From Ascaris suum (taxonomy: Eukaryota; Nematoda; Chromadorea; Rhabditida; Ascarididae), in contig CM024175.1 in assembly GCA_013433145.1 (NCBI GenBank), forward strand, positions 7,796,516 to 7,860,515: DNA of 64,000 nucleotides, given 5' to 3'. Both the position numbers and the translations under genes were made by a program. Shown here one piece after another: positions 36,668 through 50,200 of this stretch. The notes below the pieces were generated by a model. The model worked only from the letters and a program-made list of their open reading frames with translations, did not search any database and had not been told where the DNA came from. Within the stretch, counting starts at the first letter, position 1; every line of letters starts with the position of its first letter.

Positions 36668-36719
36668 TTATTGTTATTACTGTTACTATTACTATTGCTA
36701 TTACTGTTACCATTATTAG
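36668..36719. repeat. (TTA)n-type microsatellite, right part
   Basis: Continuation of the interrupted TTA/TTG/TTAC trinucleotide tract on the far side of the LTR element. Confidence 0.88.
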
Positions 36720-38020
36720 AAAAAGCACGCTTGCGTGAGAGTATGACGGCGGAGGTAAGAATATAAGATATTAGAATTCGTTTGGAGTGCTTGTAGTTCG
36801 TTCTCAGCGAGACTCCCTTCTAGGGTTCGCCTGTAAGGATCTTAGAAATTTCTCATTCACGACTGCGAGGGTTCGGGTCGTGTCCGAGTGTGGGTCTAGT
36901 GAATTGGTGATTGTTGTTTGGAGTTTCCCAACCGTTTTGCATGATTTGATACAGAAATACGACATCAAAGGCATTGGAATAATTATCGGTCGTGCGATAG
37001 ATGCATATAATCACTTTCAAGAGATACAGTCGACGGTGGCATGGATGTTGTCGTTTGCCATACCCATTAGCAGTGATGAGCCTCATTCGATAGCGAGGTA
37101 ACAAGGTCCTTTCCGTTGTTTCGTTTTGTCGTTATTAGACTATGGTTTCGGCAGTGCTGTTGCTTGAGTGCATTCCGCTGAAGCTGCTGCGACATAGATA
37201 CCTCTAAGTTGTCGAATGTGAACATTGCAGAATTAGAGGTTATTGCAGCCAGCTGTTCGGCGAGATAATGTCCTGGAGATGCGGCCCAATGAAGAATTCC
37301 CTTCATATCTTTCTAGATCCCGTTTTTGTCTCTTTAAAGGCGATGAATTACTCCGTGAAATGGTATAATTTTTTTAGATTTTTTTTAGCTTGATTTTTTG
37401 AGATTCCTAGACCTAGGTTCTGCGAAGAATAGCCTTGTTCCTTCTTGTATTTAAAATCCTTACAGCATTTTTGGCCCATTCGGCGGTCGTACTGGATAAT
37501 CGGCTCGTGTAGCTGAATATGCGGACGCATCATATAGCGTCGCCAGCATTCTTTGCAGCGATATCATCTCTTCCAAACAAAGGTCCCAAGATGAATGTTG
37601 GATTCGTACATTCATGCTTAACCGTTACAAATTCTAGTGATAATCTGCATTTATGCACACTGCTCGTGAATGATTTCAGCAGTCGACTGCGGACAGAAAT
37701 ATCATACTTCGCGTGAAAACCGTAATCCGGGTGTGTAAAATTTCTTTGTTTATCCATTTGCTGCATTCCTATGAATCGGGCAGAACCACGAGCATTCCAC
37801 CGTGAAAATCCGGGCAGGCTTGAAACTTAGATTGTAGGTCTTTACTAGAAGCGATAGTGCAAGTGTTGAGAATAATCGCTATTAGGAAAAATCTTTTAAG
37901 GTCCCGTATATGTAATGTATTCGTCGCTGATATGAGGAAGCGATGATGGGTGGATGCGTTGTTAACTTAGGAAGTGTAATAGTTACAGATGATTTTTGTG
38001 TGTCCTTTTCCTCGCTTTGA
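36720..38020. other. No assigned gene; possible minus-strand exon near 37.35-37.79 kb
   Basis: Two minus-strand frames (37530-37766 and 37348-37533) abut in different registers. Both have a coding-like composition (for example NPTFILGPLFG, and Arg/Lys/Cys-rich residues with HIQLHEPIIQYDRR). They may be pieces of one broken coding sequence or of the adjacent BEL/Pao remnant, but I recognise no domain. A sequence matching a left LTR for that remnant was looked for and not found. Confidence 0.3.
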
Positions 38021-38590
38021 TCAACTTCCAACGAATACAAGAAATTGATTTGCTACTGAGTAGAGTGCTGATGGCAGTGTACACTGTGGCTGAACCCATC
38101 TTGGCTGGTTTGAGCTCCGTAATAGTTTCCACTTGCCACACTCTTCTTGCCGCCTGGGAATCCTAACGAATACGACTTCACCGATTCCAGCATGTCGTCG
38201 AGTGGTAGCATTATGGGTGTATCGTTCGCGGAGGATTTGAACGTATTTCGTGTACCATAATTTGCGGGAGCTCTCGGCATAATTTAATGGTCGTTTCCAG
38301 TATTGAAGCAGTCGATCTCTTGCACTTTGTTGAGGGGAGGAGTGGTCTTCGTAGCCACTGTCATATTCAGTGGTCGGAGCTTCAATATCTGCTGTAGGCG
38401 ACGGGAAATCAATTTGTCGTAGTATTTGTAGTAAGTCTTTGCGTACGTAGGTAAGTGGACGGGCGTTTATGATAGCTTCGACTTCGCCTAGCGTAGTGAA
38501 AAACTGCTCGGGCGAGACACAGTTCTTCCCGATCGATTTACGAAGACTACTTTCGACAAGCCCATCCATCCGTTCTTACACGCCTCCTTG
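38021..38590 (-). pseudogene. BEL/Pao integrase C-terminal region (DUF5641-type), fragment
   Basis: The minus-strand frame contains SLRKSIG, then EVEAIINARPLTYV, then RLLQYWKR and a GIGEVVFV block. This is the order seen at the end of BEL/Pao integrases, where the core's last helix is followed by the DUF5641-type domain. Two in-frame stops lie just upstream of the ATG at 38569 inside the conserved stretch. Gag sequence begins only about 20-30 bp further upstream, so reverse transcriptase, RNase H, protease and the integrase active site are deleted. The fragment is a relic. Confidence 0.8.
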
Positions 38591-39560
38591 TCATGGTGCT
38601 CGTTCAGTGATGTATTTCTATTCGATGCCTTTGTGAGCCGAAGCGCTTTGCAATTCGTGATCCGTGAACATTTTCTTTCATGTTTTCTCGGGAGTATTCC
38701 CAAGCAGATTAGCTTTTCGACATACTCACGAAGCATATCGACATTCCACGACGGGTCTTCACTCTTCTTTTCATAAGCTTCTAATAGTATCCACTTTCGC
38801 AATTTTCCTTCCACCATCAGCTCGATCATAAGATGGTTCGTATCTTCATTCACAATATATAGCTGTTTCAGAATGCATTCGACCTCGCCTAGAACGATCC
38901 TTGGATTTCTTGGATCCGCCTGAGGCAACCTCTTCAATTCATCATGTCTTCTTTTTAAGAAGACTCTCATTTCCATAACGCTTCTTTAGGACCTCCACAG
39001 CCACTCTGTAATTGGATGCCATATCCGGCTACTGTTGCATAAGCCGTACCTTCAGACTTCAGACTACTGGATAAATAGCTGAGTTTTTTGACTTCGGGTA
39101 TTGGCTGTTGATCTACTGCCGCCTCGAATGAAGACCAGAATTCAGGCCGTTTGAGCACATCCCGAAAAATGTAGCTAGCTCCAATTTTGGGAACTTAATT
39201 CTCGGTGATGATCCAGGCAGTTGAGTTATATCCGGTGCTTCAGCCTTACTTTTACCTTATAGTCCTAGGATAGTCTCACTGCCTTTTGTTCTCGGCTTGC
39301 GACTAGCTCACAAGCTTCACGGGCTCTATCCATAACTTGTAGCACACCATTCGGATTATCTGCCATTTGTTGATAAAGCCGGCCTTCCTCTTTTGCTTCT
39401 CCTCCTCTTAAACTGGTCATCAGAGAGAGCCACTGTTCGTGGCAATTTTCTAGTACACTAATCGCCGCACTCACCTTAAGCTTGTGGCTGTCAAACTCAT
39501 CAATTTCCTTTTCAAGAGAAGCAATTTGTTTAGTTAAGGGGTCGTCAGTTTTTGAGACCT
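38591..39560 (-). pseudogene. BEL/Pao gag region (DUF1759-type), frameshifted
   Basis: Minus-strand frames 39265-39474, 38967-39158 and 38488-38976 are successive pieces of one gag. The first is an Arg/Glu/Gln-rich coiled-coil-like N-terminus. The second contains PEFWSSFEAAVDQQP and KLSYLSSSLK, typical of the DUF1759 core. The third contains RKWILLEAYEKK and WNVDMLREYVEKLI from its end. They lie in different frames, so at least two frameshifts separate them. The last piece runs straight into the integrase tail. Confidence 0.75.
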
Positions 39561-40320
39561 CTAGCCCCGGTATCTCCTTCAGGTACCCTATCAGCCCGTC
39601 CTTTGATGGCCCTATAGTCTGCCGGTATACTCCAGAAACTGTGACTTCTTAACTTCCCGCTCGTGGTACCAAATTTTCCATCGTGAACAAAACGAAGCTG
39701 TGGGTCGTATGTAGACAACAGAAAAGAGAACAGCAATATGGCTGGTTTATTATAACAAAGAATAACAGAGTTAAGGGTCACGATGCATGTGGAATAAAAC
39801 TTACAAGCAGTGCAGATCTGTCGAAATACCAACAGTATGAAAACAGTAAATAAAAAAGAAAACGAGAGAAATTTGGAGGCAGGTTGCGTGATGTGAATGA
39901 TAGGATACACTACGGGCTCTACATAGCAGTTTTACAAGTGAAGTTCCTGCAACAATTATTGCAGTGTCTGAAATACAAAGTTCAATACGCTTATTTTACG
40001 AGGAACGAGATCTCGAACGATTGCGTTTATGCCGAGTTTTATGACAAATCAGCACTGCCTTGCACGTGCGGTGCACCGATGTTTGCCGCCATTTGGTTTT
40101 CTTGAGCCGTTGATGTTTCCCTCTTTATACCCTTTAGCTTCTCTGCTGGATTCGTGACTGCTCGAACTCTTCGCAGTGAGTGAGATATGATTGTGCTTAA
40201 CAAACGAATTGGCCTGATTTGACGACGGCTCGTCCACTTGCGCCCCTCCTTTTCTCAACCGATGTGTACTAACCTCTGGTTGCTTCGTCCCAAGGTTGTT
40301 CGTCAAGTTCGGGGGCACTT
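39561..40320 (-). mobile_element. BEL/Pao 5' flank: primer-binding candidate and possible LTR
   Basis: On the minus strand TTTGGTACCACGAGCGGG (about 39657-39672) lies just 5' of gag, in the place of a primer-binding site. An LTR would therefore lie to its right (about 39.67-40.3 kb). No second copy of that sequence occurs left of 38.02 kb, so the LTR cannot be bounded. A minus frame at 40049-40318 may be coding tail from a retroelement, or chance. Confidence 0.35.
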
Positions 40321-41262
40321 CTCAGCTCTGCGATCGCCCGACGCCTCAAACTTATGTAATTAAATCTTCAATATATTCTCAAACAATACTAAAACGCGAC
40401 GAATACAAAAACATCACGAGACATGACTGAGATAGCTGAGGTGGCTTTTTATTGAAACATTAACTAAAGAGATGCGAATCTGTAATAATGAGATCGTTAA
40501 TGTCAATATTATTGACAACCAACAACGATGAGGAAGTTGAGAGAAGAAATTCAACAATAAAACAAAAAAACGAAAAAATGCCGACATAACGCACGAGTTC
40601 TGCGTCTCCGCACGAACCACAACGCTACTTAGTGAAACGATATAGTCGCTGCGGCAAGAGGTCGGATAGACAGTTTCGTGAGTTGCTACCTTGACACGCA
40701 TTTCAACTTTCATGCCTCTAGCAGTTGCATAACTCATTCGCGTGTTTTCGCACATCCTCTATGGGACTTCCGAAGTGTGCGCAGTTCAATTTGGAGCGTC
40801 TTTTATGCTATGTTTTCAAGAGCGCTTACGCACGTATAAACGAACTGGGGCCTAACGTTTAGCACTGAAGTCATACAGGTCACGAGCACAGTCGTACAGA
40901 TCGTAAAGTTGCTTCCGTTAGTATACATTGCAGCTAGGCAGAAAATGCAAATGCGTAGTCTCTTATGCATTTCGCTGTAGGCTCTAAGGTAATCACTCCT
41001 TTCCCACATTTTTATAGCCTGCGCCCAAAAAAGCAGCGGTCACATCAGTATGACTGCATGATGATAACGAAATGAGCGTCCACGTGAAAACTCCGTCCTC
41101 ATAATGCATCCGAAGTTCGGCAGTCCTTTGAAATCTGTAAATTTGGCATACGGTAGGCGATCTTAATGTTCATATGCAAGTTCCGGTAAACAGCATCTCA
41201 CTTTACATTTCCGCCAGTTCAGATACTTTATGTGATTCACTGACAAACCATTGGGTGAGTGA
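40321..41262. other. No supported gene; upstream region of the RING gene
   Basis: Short domainless frames only. The promoter of the downstream plus-strand gene should lie here, but no defined element is visible. Confidence 0.4.
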
Positions 41263-44200
41263 ATGATGAGCGCGGACGGTTTGGTCGTCCTCAACTGTCG
41301 TGTTTGCGGTCGTGACCGGCGCGTGGTCGATATGCACCAGTTTGTGCCATGCTTGCACATATTCTGCAAAGACTGTGTGAAAGAGTACAGCACCCATCTG
41401 AAGGTTATCTTTTACTTTCGAGAACTTATAAAGGTTTTAAAGCATTTATGCCTTATTGATCTATAAACTGTGAACAAGCGGTCGGTAATATTGTTGAAGC
41501 TGACTGATAACATCAGACTTTACGATAGCCTATGACTCACATGTGAGGAGATCGTCCACATCGCCCTCCTTTTGGGCGTATATCTTGTAGAGGTAGCCAG
41601 GAAGATTTTAATACTTAAGGACGATTAGGAAGATGAAGCAGAATGGAGCAACGCAAACCACCTCACAAAGAGGACAGAAATAGGGAAAAAAAACTAGGCA
41701 GCAAACCCCTTTGCAAGAGCGGCTTTTTTTAACACTTGAAAGGGTTTCGTGGACAAGAGTTCAGCAAAAATGCACAGAATCAACAACATTGCACAGCGTT
41801 GTGAAGACTAGAGCGCAAAGGTTCCATCAGCATTGTGGGGCAGACTGCTCGATCGTTAGTATCAGCGGAATTTCATTCCACGGAAATATCATGCAAGTGG
41901 AATTTGAGTATTTAGTGGATAGCAAAAAAAAAAAATCAAAATGCGGTGACGCTAAAGTGCAGCAATATTTGTACCGTCGACTACTCGTCATGCGAAAGAA
42001 TAATTCGAGTAGGATTGGAAGTGTCCTGGTTCTGTTTTTCTTTTTTGAGGAGGGAGTATGCCTTCTTCACCAAGCGGAGAACGGTGAGGCTCAGGTGAAC
42101 CAACCACCTTGCGTTTCTCTGCATCTGATAGGTGGTTACTTGACGAAGCGGGATGTTCCCCTAAGGCGCGTATCAGACGTGGCAAGCTAACATTTTCACT
42201 TCATCCAGACAACTTTACATACCTAGTTAGGCGGAATTAGGGGTAAGTCATTGAGGATCAACAGTGTTTCTGATCGATTGTTGGGCGAATTGTTTGTTGA
42301 TGAATTAGAAATTCAAGGTCACAAATGAAATTTGTGGCAATCTCTCCCGAAGCTGCAAGTTTCGGGAGAGAAATTGCAAAAACACCTTTATAAGTTTATT
42401 TCATTGCCAAAACAAAGTACTTCCACCTTACTCGAAGTAGATTCGCTGTTGTGCGCGTTGATTTTAGTTGCGCCTGCTCCTTAGTATTTGATGGCAAAAT
42501 ATCAGTGAGCGAAGAGAGAAGAGTATGTGATCTTCGTATGGAAATTTATGGCGGTCTGCAATTCAACAAATAAAACTTTGAAATACCCCAAAAATATTCG
42601 TGATTGCAAACTGCACATTTCTGTCGCTCTTGCGCAAAGGCAAATTGTGATCGCTTAGTGTGCTCGTTGCAAATCGCTAATGCAATTCGGTCCTTACGAT
42701 TTGACATTTTTGCAAATTGCTTTTTGCAAACTGTTGCCTTCTACTGTAGCATTGCATTCCTGTAATTGAGCCACATCGATTTACCGACATAAAATTCACT
42801 AAGAAAGAACTGCAGCATGGGTTTCTTTGCAAAAAGAAATAGGCAAGACGCAAATACAGGACGGCAACTTCCACCGTCTCTTTGCCGTGGCTCTGAAACA
42901 ACGTCCATTCCGCGAACCGTTTTCATTCGATCCATTCATAGCTTTATTGTAAGACTGCTTGCGAAATCCATGTTGGAACTACTTCAATATTGAGTTCGGC
43001 TCTCGACCAAACTACCACTGAACGCTATGAAAGTAAATGACATCAGTGCTTTCCGGAACCCGTCTGGGTTCGTTTGATGCCCAAGTTTTAAGGGATCTCG
43101 ATTTTCCTTATGCCAAGAGCGCTCGCGTCGCATCTCGCTCCCTGTCTTTCTACTTCTTTTCCCTTCCATTATTTTCTTTTATTGATCGTTCATCCTTTTA
43201 AACAGTATGATTTATTCTTTGCCGGTCATCCGATAAAGACCTCTGATGACGTAGAAGTTATGTTGTATTGCAAATCATACCTCAGTTTTAGGATGGTGTA
43301 TCCATGGACGGGCAAACAAAACAACAAAATATAACCGTAAGTTTGTTTTTTTTTTGGGGGGGGGGGGGGAATTGGGTTCTATAGCTAAAATGCTTCATTA
43401 AAATGCATTTGCGTTTGCTCGTTGTAATCTCTAGTTCACTTGTTTAGCATACAAAACAGCGTTTCGGTGAAATGTTTTAAGCTTATTCAGCTCGCCTTTG
43501 AGAGAAGATACCATCCTCCATTCTCGTAGCATTGGACATTCGAATTAAACCTGGATCTGCATTCAAATTTCAGCATCCTTGACCTGATCGCTCCTATGGA
43601 CAGACAAAATCTCCATTGTTTGGTATGATTTTTTTTTACAGCATTGGTGACTTTTATAGACATGCCTGGAAGCACATTGCTATTCCCAAATGAGGTCATC
43701 TTCCGACCAAGTCATCGTTATCAATAAATGTGACAATGATATGTGCTCGAGGTAAGCCGGCATGAGTTTCATGCACAAAATTTCTATGATCTGATGTATA
43801 AATTCTCTTTTTTGTAAACTACAGCAGCTGACATGCAAACAATGAAAAATCGGGCGAACATATTACTAGTGAAGCAAGAAGCGCCTGCACCTCCCTCTGC
43901 CTTACAAGCTGAACACTCTAAGGGTGGGAAGATCTTTAACATTTGGTGCTGGGAAATTTGCGAAATCCAATGACCTCTCCGCACCCCTTAAACTAACCTC
44001 AGCTTATGCAATTTTAGGAAGTTATCAATGTGCCCATCGCAGAAGTTGTCGTCGTGTGTTCATGAGCTGTGCGAAACATGCCTCGAGGAGGTTATGCGAC
44101 GTGCCAATCCCAGTTTGTTTTCGTCCTTTTAATGTGCACACTGCACTTGTGGACCGATATATTTTCTTCGTCATTATTCGTACCTAAATACTTAATCATA

Positions 44201-47200
44201 TCCCAAGAGCATTTTACGTTCTAGGTCTGGGGGCTCTCCGATATAATGTTCGAATATGGAGCAAGCAAAAATTGCCCCAACTGAACAAGATTAGCGAAGT
44301 ATTCTGAAAAAGCCGTCACACTTTTCCATATCCTCGTGTCTAGCTTTCTGCCAGCTATAGCAAAGAGATGGGCTTGCATCTTGCATTTTATTTCATAGAT
44401 TTAGTTTCAGTGGTTCCTGACGTTAAACATTCGAACAGGAAGAACCTTATATACATGCTTACACATCAAAGTTGCAAATATGCGTAAAAAGAACATTTCG
44501 GCAAAAGTGATCACTTTCAATTCAAGCTGACTGGATTCCCATAATCACTATTCTTGCCTAAAGATAATTAAAGGTGCTCTCTACACAGTTAATGAAAAAA
44601 GCTGAGCACATATTACTGTGATCCTGTTTGTCGCCGCCGTCGCGTTCTGAGGCAAACTTCTTGTAACCGAGGTTTGTTGTCTTCGATTCAGCATTTCACA
44701 GTTATTGTTCCTCAAAGCGCTGTCGCTAATCATGCCCAGGTTGTCCAGTGGAAACCTGTGGGGAACCAATCACCGAGTCTGAAGACCAGGATACTTGCGA
44801 TGTATGTGGAAAGCAGCTCGTTGAGAGTGGATACGTCACGACGAAGTGTTGCCAAGCAAGACTGTGCCCTGCTTGCTTCGAATGGAAATTCAGCAGAAAA
44901 ATAAGCAAATGTTAGTTACTTTCACTGATGATTGATTAGTTCACGCTCAGTAGATGCTCTCTAACCACGTATTGCATCATACCCGATGGTCGTTGAGTCA
45001 GTTGCCAGCCGGACCCAATCTACATATTCACTGAGTTCGCACCCGATCAGTTGGAAGTCAGCGAAATACGCGCACGCCAGCAGCATTCCTGTGCGTTACA
45101 ATGGGCATAGATAATGCACGTGGTTTGCATGTTATGTGCATTTGCAAACTAGCCAGCCATTCGCGTATCGAGCCAGCATCCAACCGGTCGATTTACTTCC
45201 TTCACTACCACATCAACAGAAGCTGCGTATTTAACAAAGTTCAATCCAGCAACCACTCATTGCACCGTCTAATGAAGCTGCCACATTAATAACCTGCCAT
45301 GTTGTTGCTAATTCGGTGGTCGCTTAGAAACACATATTTCGCCGCATTATTGAAAGGATGCGGCTACAAAGCAAGAAATTTGGAGGTGGATCGCGTCCGA
45401 CCATTTGCTGGGAACATTTGCAGATGAAAACCCTTGGGGAATATGCTGTAAGAACCGTGGGCAAGTGATATAACCTCACGGGAGTAGTTCGAAGGGATCA
45501 AGTGTACCAATGACTTCGAAAATAGGAACGGGTTCCTTAAAGATACTTTGCATTCTTAAACGCGCAAATCCATTATATTTTTTTCATCGTGTGTGCTTGG
45601 GTATGTGTAAATCAGTATGGGTATTGCTATACGGCAAACTTACTCGAATATTTATAAAAAATATAAAACTGTCGTATGCAGGCATTAAAAGCAAAGAAAG
45701 GAAGAAAACATAGATGCATATTTGCGAGTTAATTTGCATATTGAGGAAAGAAGTTCAGAAACCAAAACACTAAAATTGCACTATGTAACCACTGCGAGAA
45801 TAGCAATGAGCACATCTAAGACATGAGACGTGTCATGAAGAGGAGCAGTGACAAGCTTTTGCTTGTCACTGCTCTTCTTCATGACACAGCACACCTTCTA
45901 CTTCCGTCAGCTTACTGAATACGGTGCACAGAATACTTGTAGTCAACTCAAAAATTGGCATCGGTGGTCTGTTCTATCTCACAGAGTGTTCCATACTCAT
46001 GCGCTTTGAAAATAACAAATCAAGTTTCAAACAAGCATAGTGAAGTGAATCATCTGTGAAAGCTGCGCGTTAACACGACAATCGAATACTCCCAAAAAGC
46101 TTCTTTTCTGTTCCAAAGTGGCGATGGGATTATCAATACAAATAAGACATTCAGGAATATTTGACGTGCTTCAGTGAAAAAGACGCAAAATGCAAAATCA
46201 GGCTTAAGGGTTCACATGAAAAATTGTACTTCACATCATAAAATGTCAATGATATAAAAGTCTCTGAGATATCAGTTCGTTTCTTTTCATTTACAAAAAT
46301 CGCGAATAGCACTATGAAGGAATTTCGAGATATGCAAAATTTTACTGGCGACGATTAATTCCACGGGATCACTTGAAGGCGCTTTCCTATAGAATCATTT
46401 TCCAGGAATGTTCGGCAGTGCATGTGAACATATCCTAAAATCTCTAAAATTTTGCCTGCATAAATATCCAAGAAAGTTACAACTGGTTGTTGAAGAGAAA
46501 GAGATGCAATTTAGGCGACCAATATCTTTAGTGATTTAACAAATTTCTCCACTCATTTGCTTGAACGCAGATGCCTATTGTATCCTTCATAAGCTTCTTT
46601 TTATAACACCGTTATACTCTACGTGTTCAACTTGCTCTTAGCCAAGGGAACGGCGAAAACATATTTATTTTCGGCCTTGAAGTGGAATGTGAAGGCGAGT
46701 AAGCTTCTTCACAGCTTTCATGTGCACATTCTCAAAGAGCTGATTGGTCTCCACGATAGGTGTGCGTGTCTACGCAATACTTTTAATACCAAATGACACG
46801 TCTATCATTGGCAAGAATGTTTTGGAAACACACTTGTTCACGTCTCAGTGAGTAAAAATGCACATGTATTTTTCTTTCAGTCCCAAAGGACGAAAATGTG
46901 AGGTGCGAGGAAGGTACCTGTATCCCGAAGAAATTTAAAAGGTCTCTTGGAGATAAAGGGGACAAAGACGAAGAGCCGGTTGCTTTCTACTTCCTTTTCA
47001 CAGCTTTGACAGTTTCTACGTAGTCGTAGTTTCCACGTAAATGCGAAACCAACTATCATTATAAAACTGATTGTTCTGCTTCTGTAATTTGGCAAGTGAT
47101 AGGATCAAAGAAGGATCCTGCGACCACTCATATCTACAATTCTGCGTTAAGCGTTCAGGCGGCCATTGCCTATTGAAAGCCCTCTCAGGAAGGGCTTCAC

Positions 47201-50200
47201 TTAAACTAGACGGGGGTTCTGCATGCATCGAACTCATCCAGCTCCTGTGCTAAAGTGTTTTGCCGACTCCCGTGTCCAGCAATCCCGCCTTCCGTTCTTT
47301 TTGCAAAACCGCTTGTGGTCACGGATATGTCCATGCGACTTCACACAACGAACGCTTTGCGGTCACAACTCCTGCTCCTTAGGGAAAAAACGAACCATCA
47401 ACTTTTCATTCATCCACAGGGAAATGGACAATTTTCTAAACAACGAAGCTGTGCGAGCAATTCGTAGAGTGACAACATTGTGTTCGGTGAGTTTTTGAGC
47501 GTGCTTCCTTGCCATGCTCGCTTATCGCTTCTTGTTTTTGCGAGCTCATTTCTTCTGAAGTTGGACTCGAACATTATGTAGCAGCAGAATTTAAATACCT
47601 GCAGTAACTGTGCAGAAAAATCTGCTGCAGCTAACTCATTTTCCACTGTAGCCTATTTTGACCAAATTTGTCGGCGTGGCGAAATTCTTGCCACATCCTG
47701 TAGGGGCCGTAACTCTGGATTGCCGACATCGGACATATTAATAGGAAATTGCAAAAAGTTTGTGCAGACAGTGATGTGCAGCCAAGGACAATAAAATTCG
47801 GTTGTCAGTTAAGGAGGATGCACATCAGTAAACCGTCTGCGATGATCAAAGAGAGTATTATAGGCGGCTCAATGCAAAGGGCAAGAAGGTTGTGATGGCA
47901 CCCCACTAAATGGATTTCCTTCCAATGGGGAATGCGATCATGACGTATGTCCGAAGTGCTTAGAAAAGATGATCGACGAATGTCAGTCCACAGGTACATA
48001 TCTCCTTAAAAATTCTAAAATTTTCAGTTGCTGACATGTGAAAGGAAACTGACTGCCTTTAGCAACAATGACGCCAAATATGAGTTTTTTTATTATCAAC
48101 GATGAGAAACAACTTATTCCAATATTGATTTTAAGCTTGCAATCCGTTTTCTCCTTCTTGAGAACACCACATCTCTTAAATTTCCTCGAAAGTTTCGAAA
48201 GAAACTCATTTGCAATGAAAAGTCACACCGCTTTTTGTGGGTTATTGAATTCTGGTGCAACAGATAAGCAGGAGATGAGTGTATGGAGGATACGAGAGAT
48301 CTGTCGAACCACTGTCAAGAAGAGTCCCATACCGCAAAATTTCCCTAGGGTTTCTGAAAATATGCCTTAGCTGTTGCTAACCACACCAACCGGCACCTTG
48401 GTCATCTCACTAAGATGTGCCGCGGGTAAGTGATTGCAAGTCCATTCACTTCTAGCACGTCTGGTTCCCCGAACATATTCCAGAAAGCACTGAAAAATTC
48501 TCTTTTCTGTAACGTAGATAAGTCCAGATCAGTGCTTTTATGAAGTATGGGGGAAAGTACGATCACGCGTCAGAACAAACGGAATGCCTTGACGATCTCA
48601 TGACAGAACGGTTTCTGTATGAATGCCTTGAGACAAAATTCGAAACGTAAAAAAGGAGAGCGTATTTGCTTGCAGGCCATTATTATTAGTGTGATTCCAG
48701 TCAGAGTGGAGCTGCATCGGGTGCGTAGAAGCTGAAGCGACGTACGGTTGATCGTCGGTATAGCGCGGTGGCACTGTGGAGGTACCGAGGCCTTGTTGGG
48801 CGAGCATTCGTTATGTCCGATCTCCCTCTTTGTTTTAAGTAGATTTTTTAAAGGCGTCGAATAGAACCTTAACCCTTTTTAATTGTACCGGCTTCACGTA
48901 GTACCTGGTCAATCCTTAAGAGAAATCCCATGTAAACCGCAACCATACATCCCGGTTTCGGCCACTGGCTGTCCCTGCGTACGGTTGTGGTCCGTATAGG
49001 ATTTTTCTTGAGGCTTGACCAGGTACTATGCGAAACCGGCATAATTAAAAGGAGCAAGGTTTTATTCAACGCTTTAAAAAAATTAACACAAAATAAATAG
49101 AGAGATCGGACAGAACGAAAGCTCGCTCCAGGGCCTCCTCACGCCCACCTAGCCACTGTGCGACACTGACGGCCATTTGTACGCGGCTCTAACCTCGGCG
49201 CGCCGGATGCACCTCCACTCCGACTAGAATCATACCAGTAACAATCGACTACAAGCAGATACGCTCTCGTTTTATACGCTTCAAGTTTTGCCTCAAGCCA
49301 TAGATAGAGAGTTCACTCTGCCATGAGATCGTAAAGGCATTCGTAGAGCGTTTATTCTGACATGTGACCGTCCTTTTCTCTCCTGTGCACGAAAGCAGTT
49401 GATTTGGACCTTGCTGATCTCCTTTCTTCAGTTTCTGGTGGCAAGGCAGCTGCCTGATTTTGAGTGCGTTAGGAGAACTCATGGAAAACACCGGTTGCTA
49501 ACAGTTATCACTGCGAATTTTGCACTGAATTCGTTTTTTTGCTAGGAATGATGCCGATGTGTCCCAATGGGCTATGCAGGCAACCATATAATGTTGACTC
49601 GGTTATCGCGTTGAAGGCTCTCATGCCACAGAAGTGTGACTTCTTTGCAAACTTCGCCCTCGAGAATCAGGGTTACGATGCGATTAAGGATGATGCAGTT
49701 ACGGTGAGTGCGTGTGGAAAAATGTTTTAAGAAAGCTTTGCTGAACTCGCAACGATGAAGTGAAGAGTTATGCAATCTTCGAATGTGTTGATTTGCGCTT
49801 GGCACATTTTTATGAACGACCTTTGATGGGAAGGTTTTACATCAGTTGGATGCAGAGGACCTATTGCTTCGTGCACAATCTTCACGCACAATATATGGAG
49901 TGGTTTCTTCGAAAATGCAAGCTAAACTTAATAAACAAAGTTTGGTCCAACCACGTATACAGGTCGTAGTGACGCATAGGTGGAGAGCGTTGCATTTGCA
50001 CACATGCAGTATTCTTTCGCTTACAGACGGGAACGATCCGTTGCATAAGCGAAATCGGTATGGCAGAAGCATAGGTCTATTCAAAATAATGCTTATAAAA
50101 ATGGTCTCAGTTATAAGAAGTATAGCGTTCTATGTTTAGTTTATCGATATCACCTCTGATTTCGATGTGGATGAACGAATGATGGAAGTGAAAGTTGAAA

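Noticed and set aside
37300..38020. Left LTR of the BEL/Pao remnant
   Set aside because: No sequence here matches the candidate LTR region at 39.67-40.3 kb.
45831..45886. miRNA precursor
   Set aside because: The stem is nearly perfect and only 56 nt in total; typical animal precursors are longer with bulges. Kept only as a hairpin.
48371..48646. Possible extra exons 48371-48425 and 48533-48646 of the RING gene
   Set aside because: Their phases chain from 47993, but the exit does not fit the exon at 49546, whereas 47993 to 49546 joins directly in phase and completes the finger pattern. The second candidate also lies in the foldback arm.
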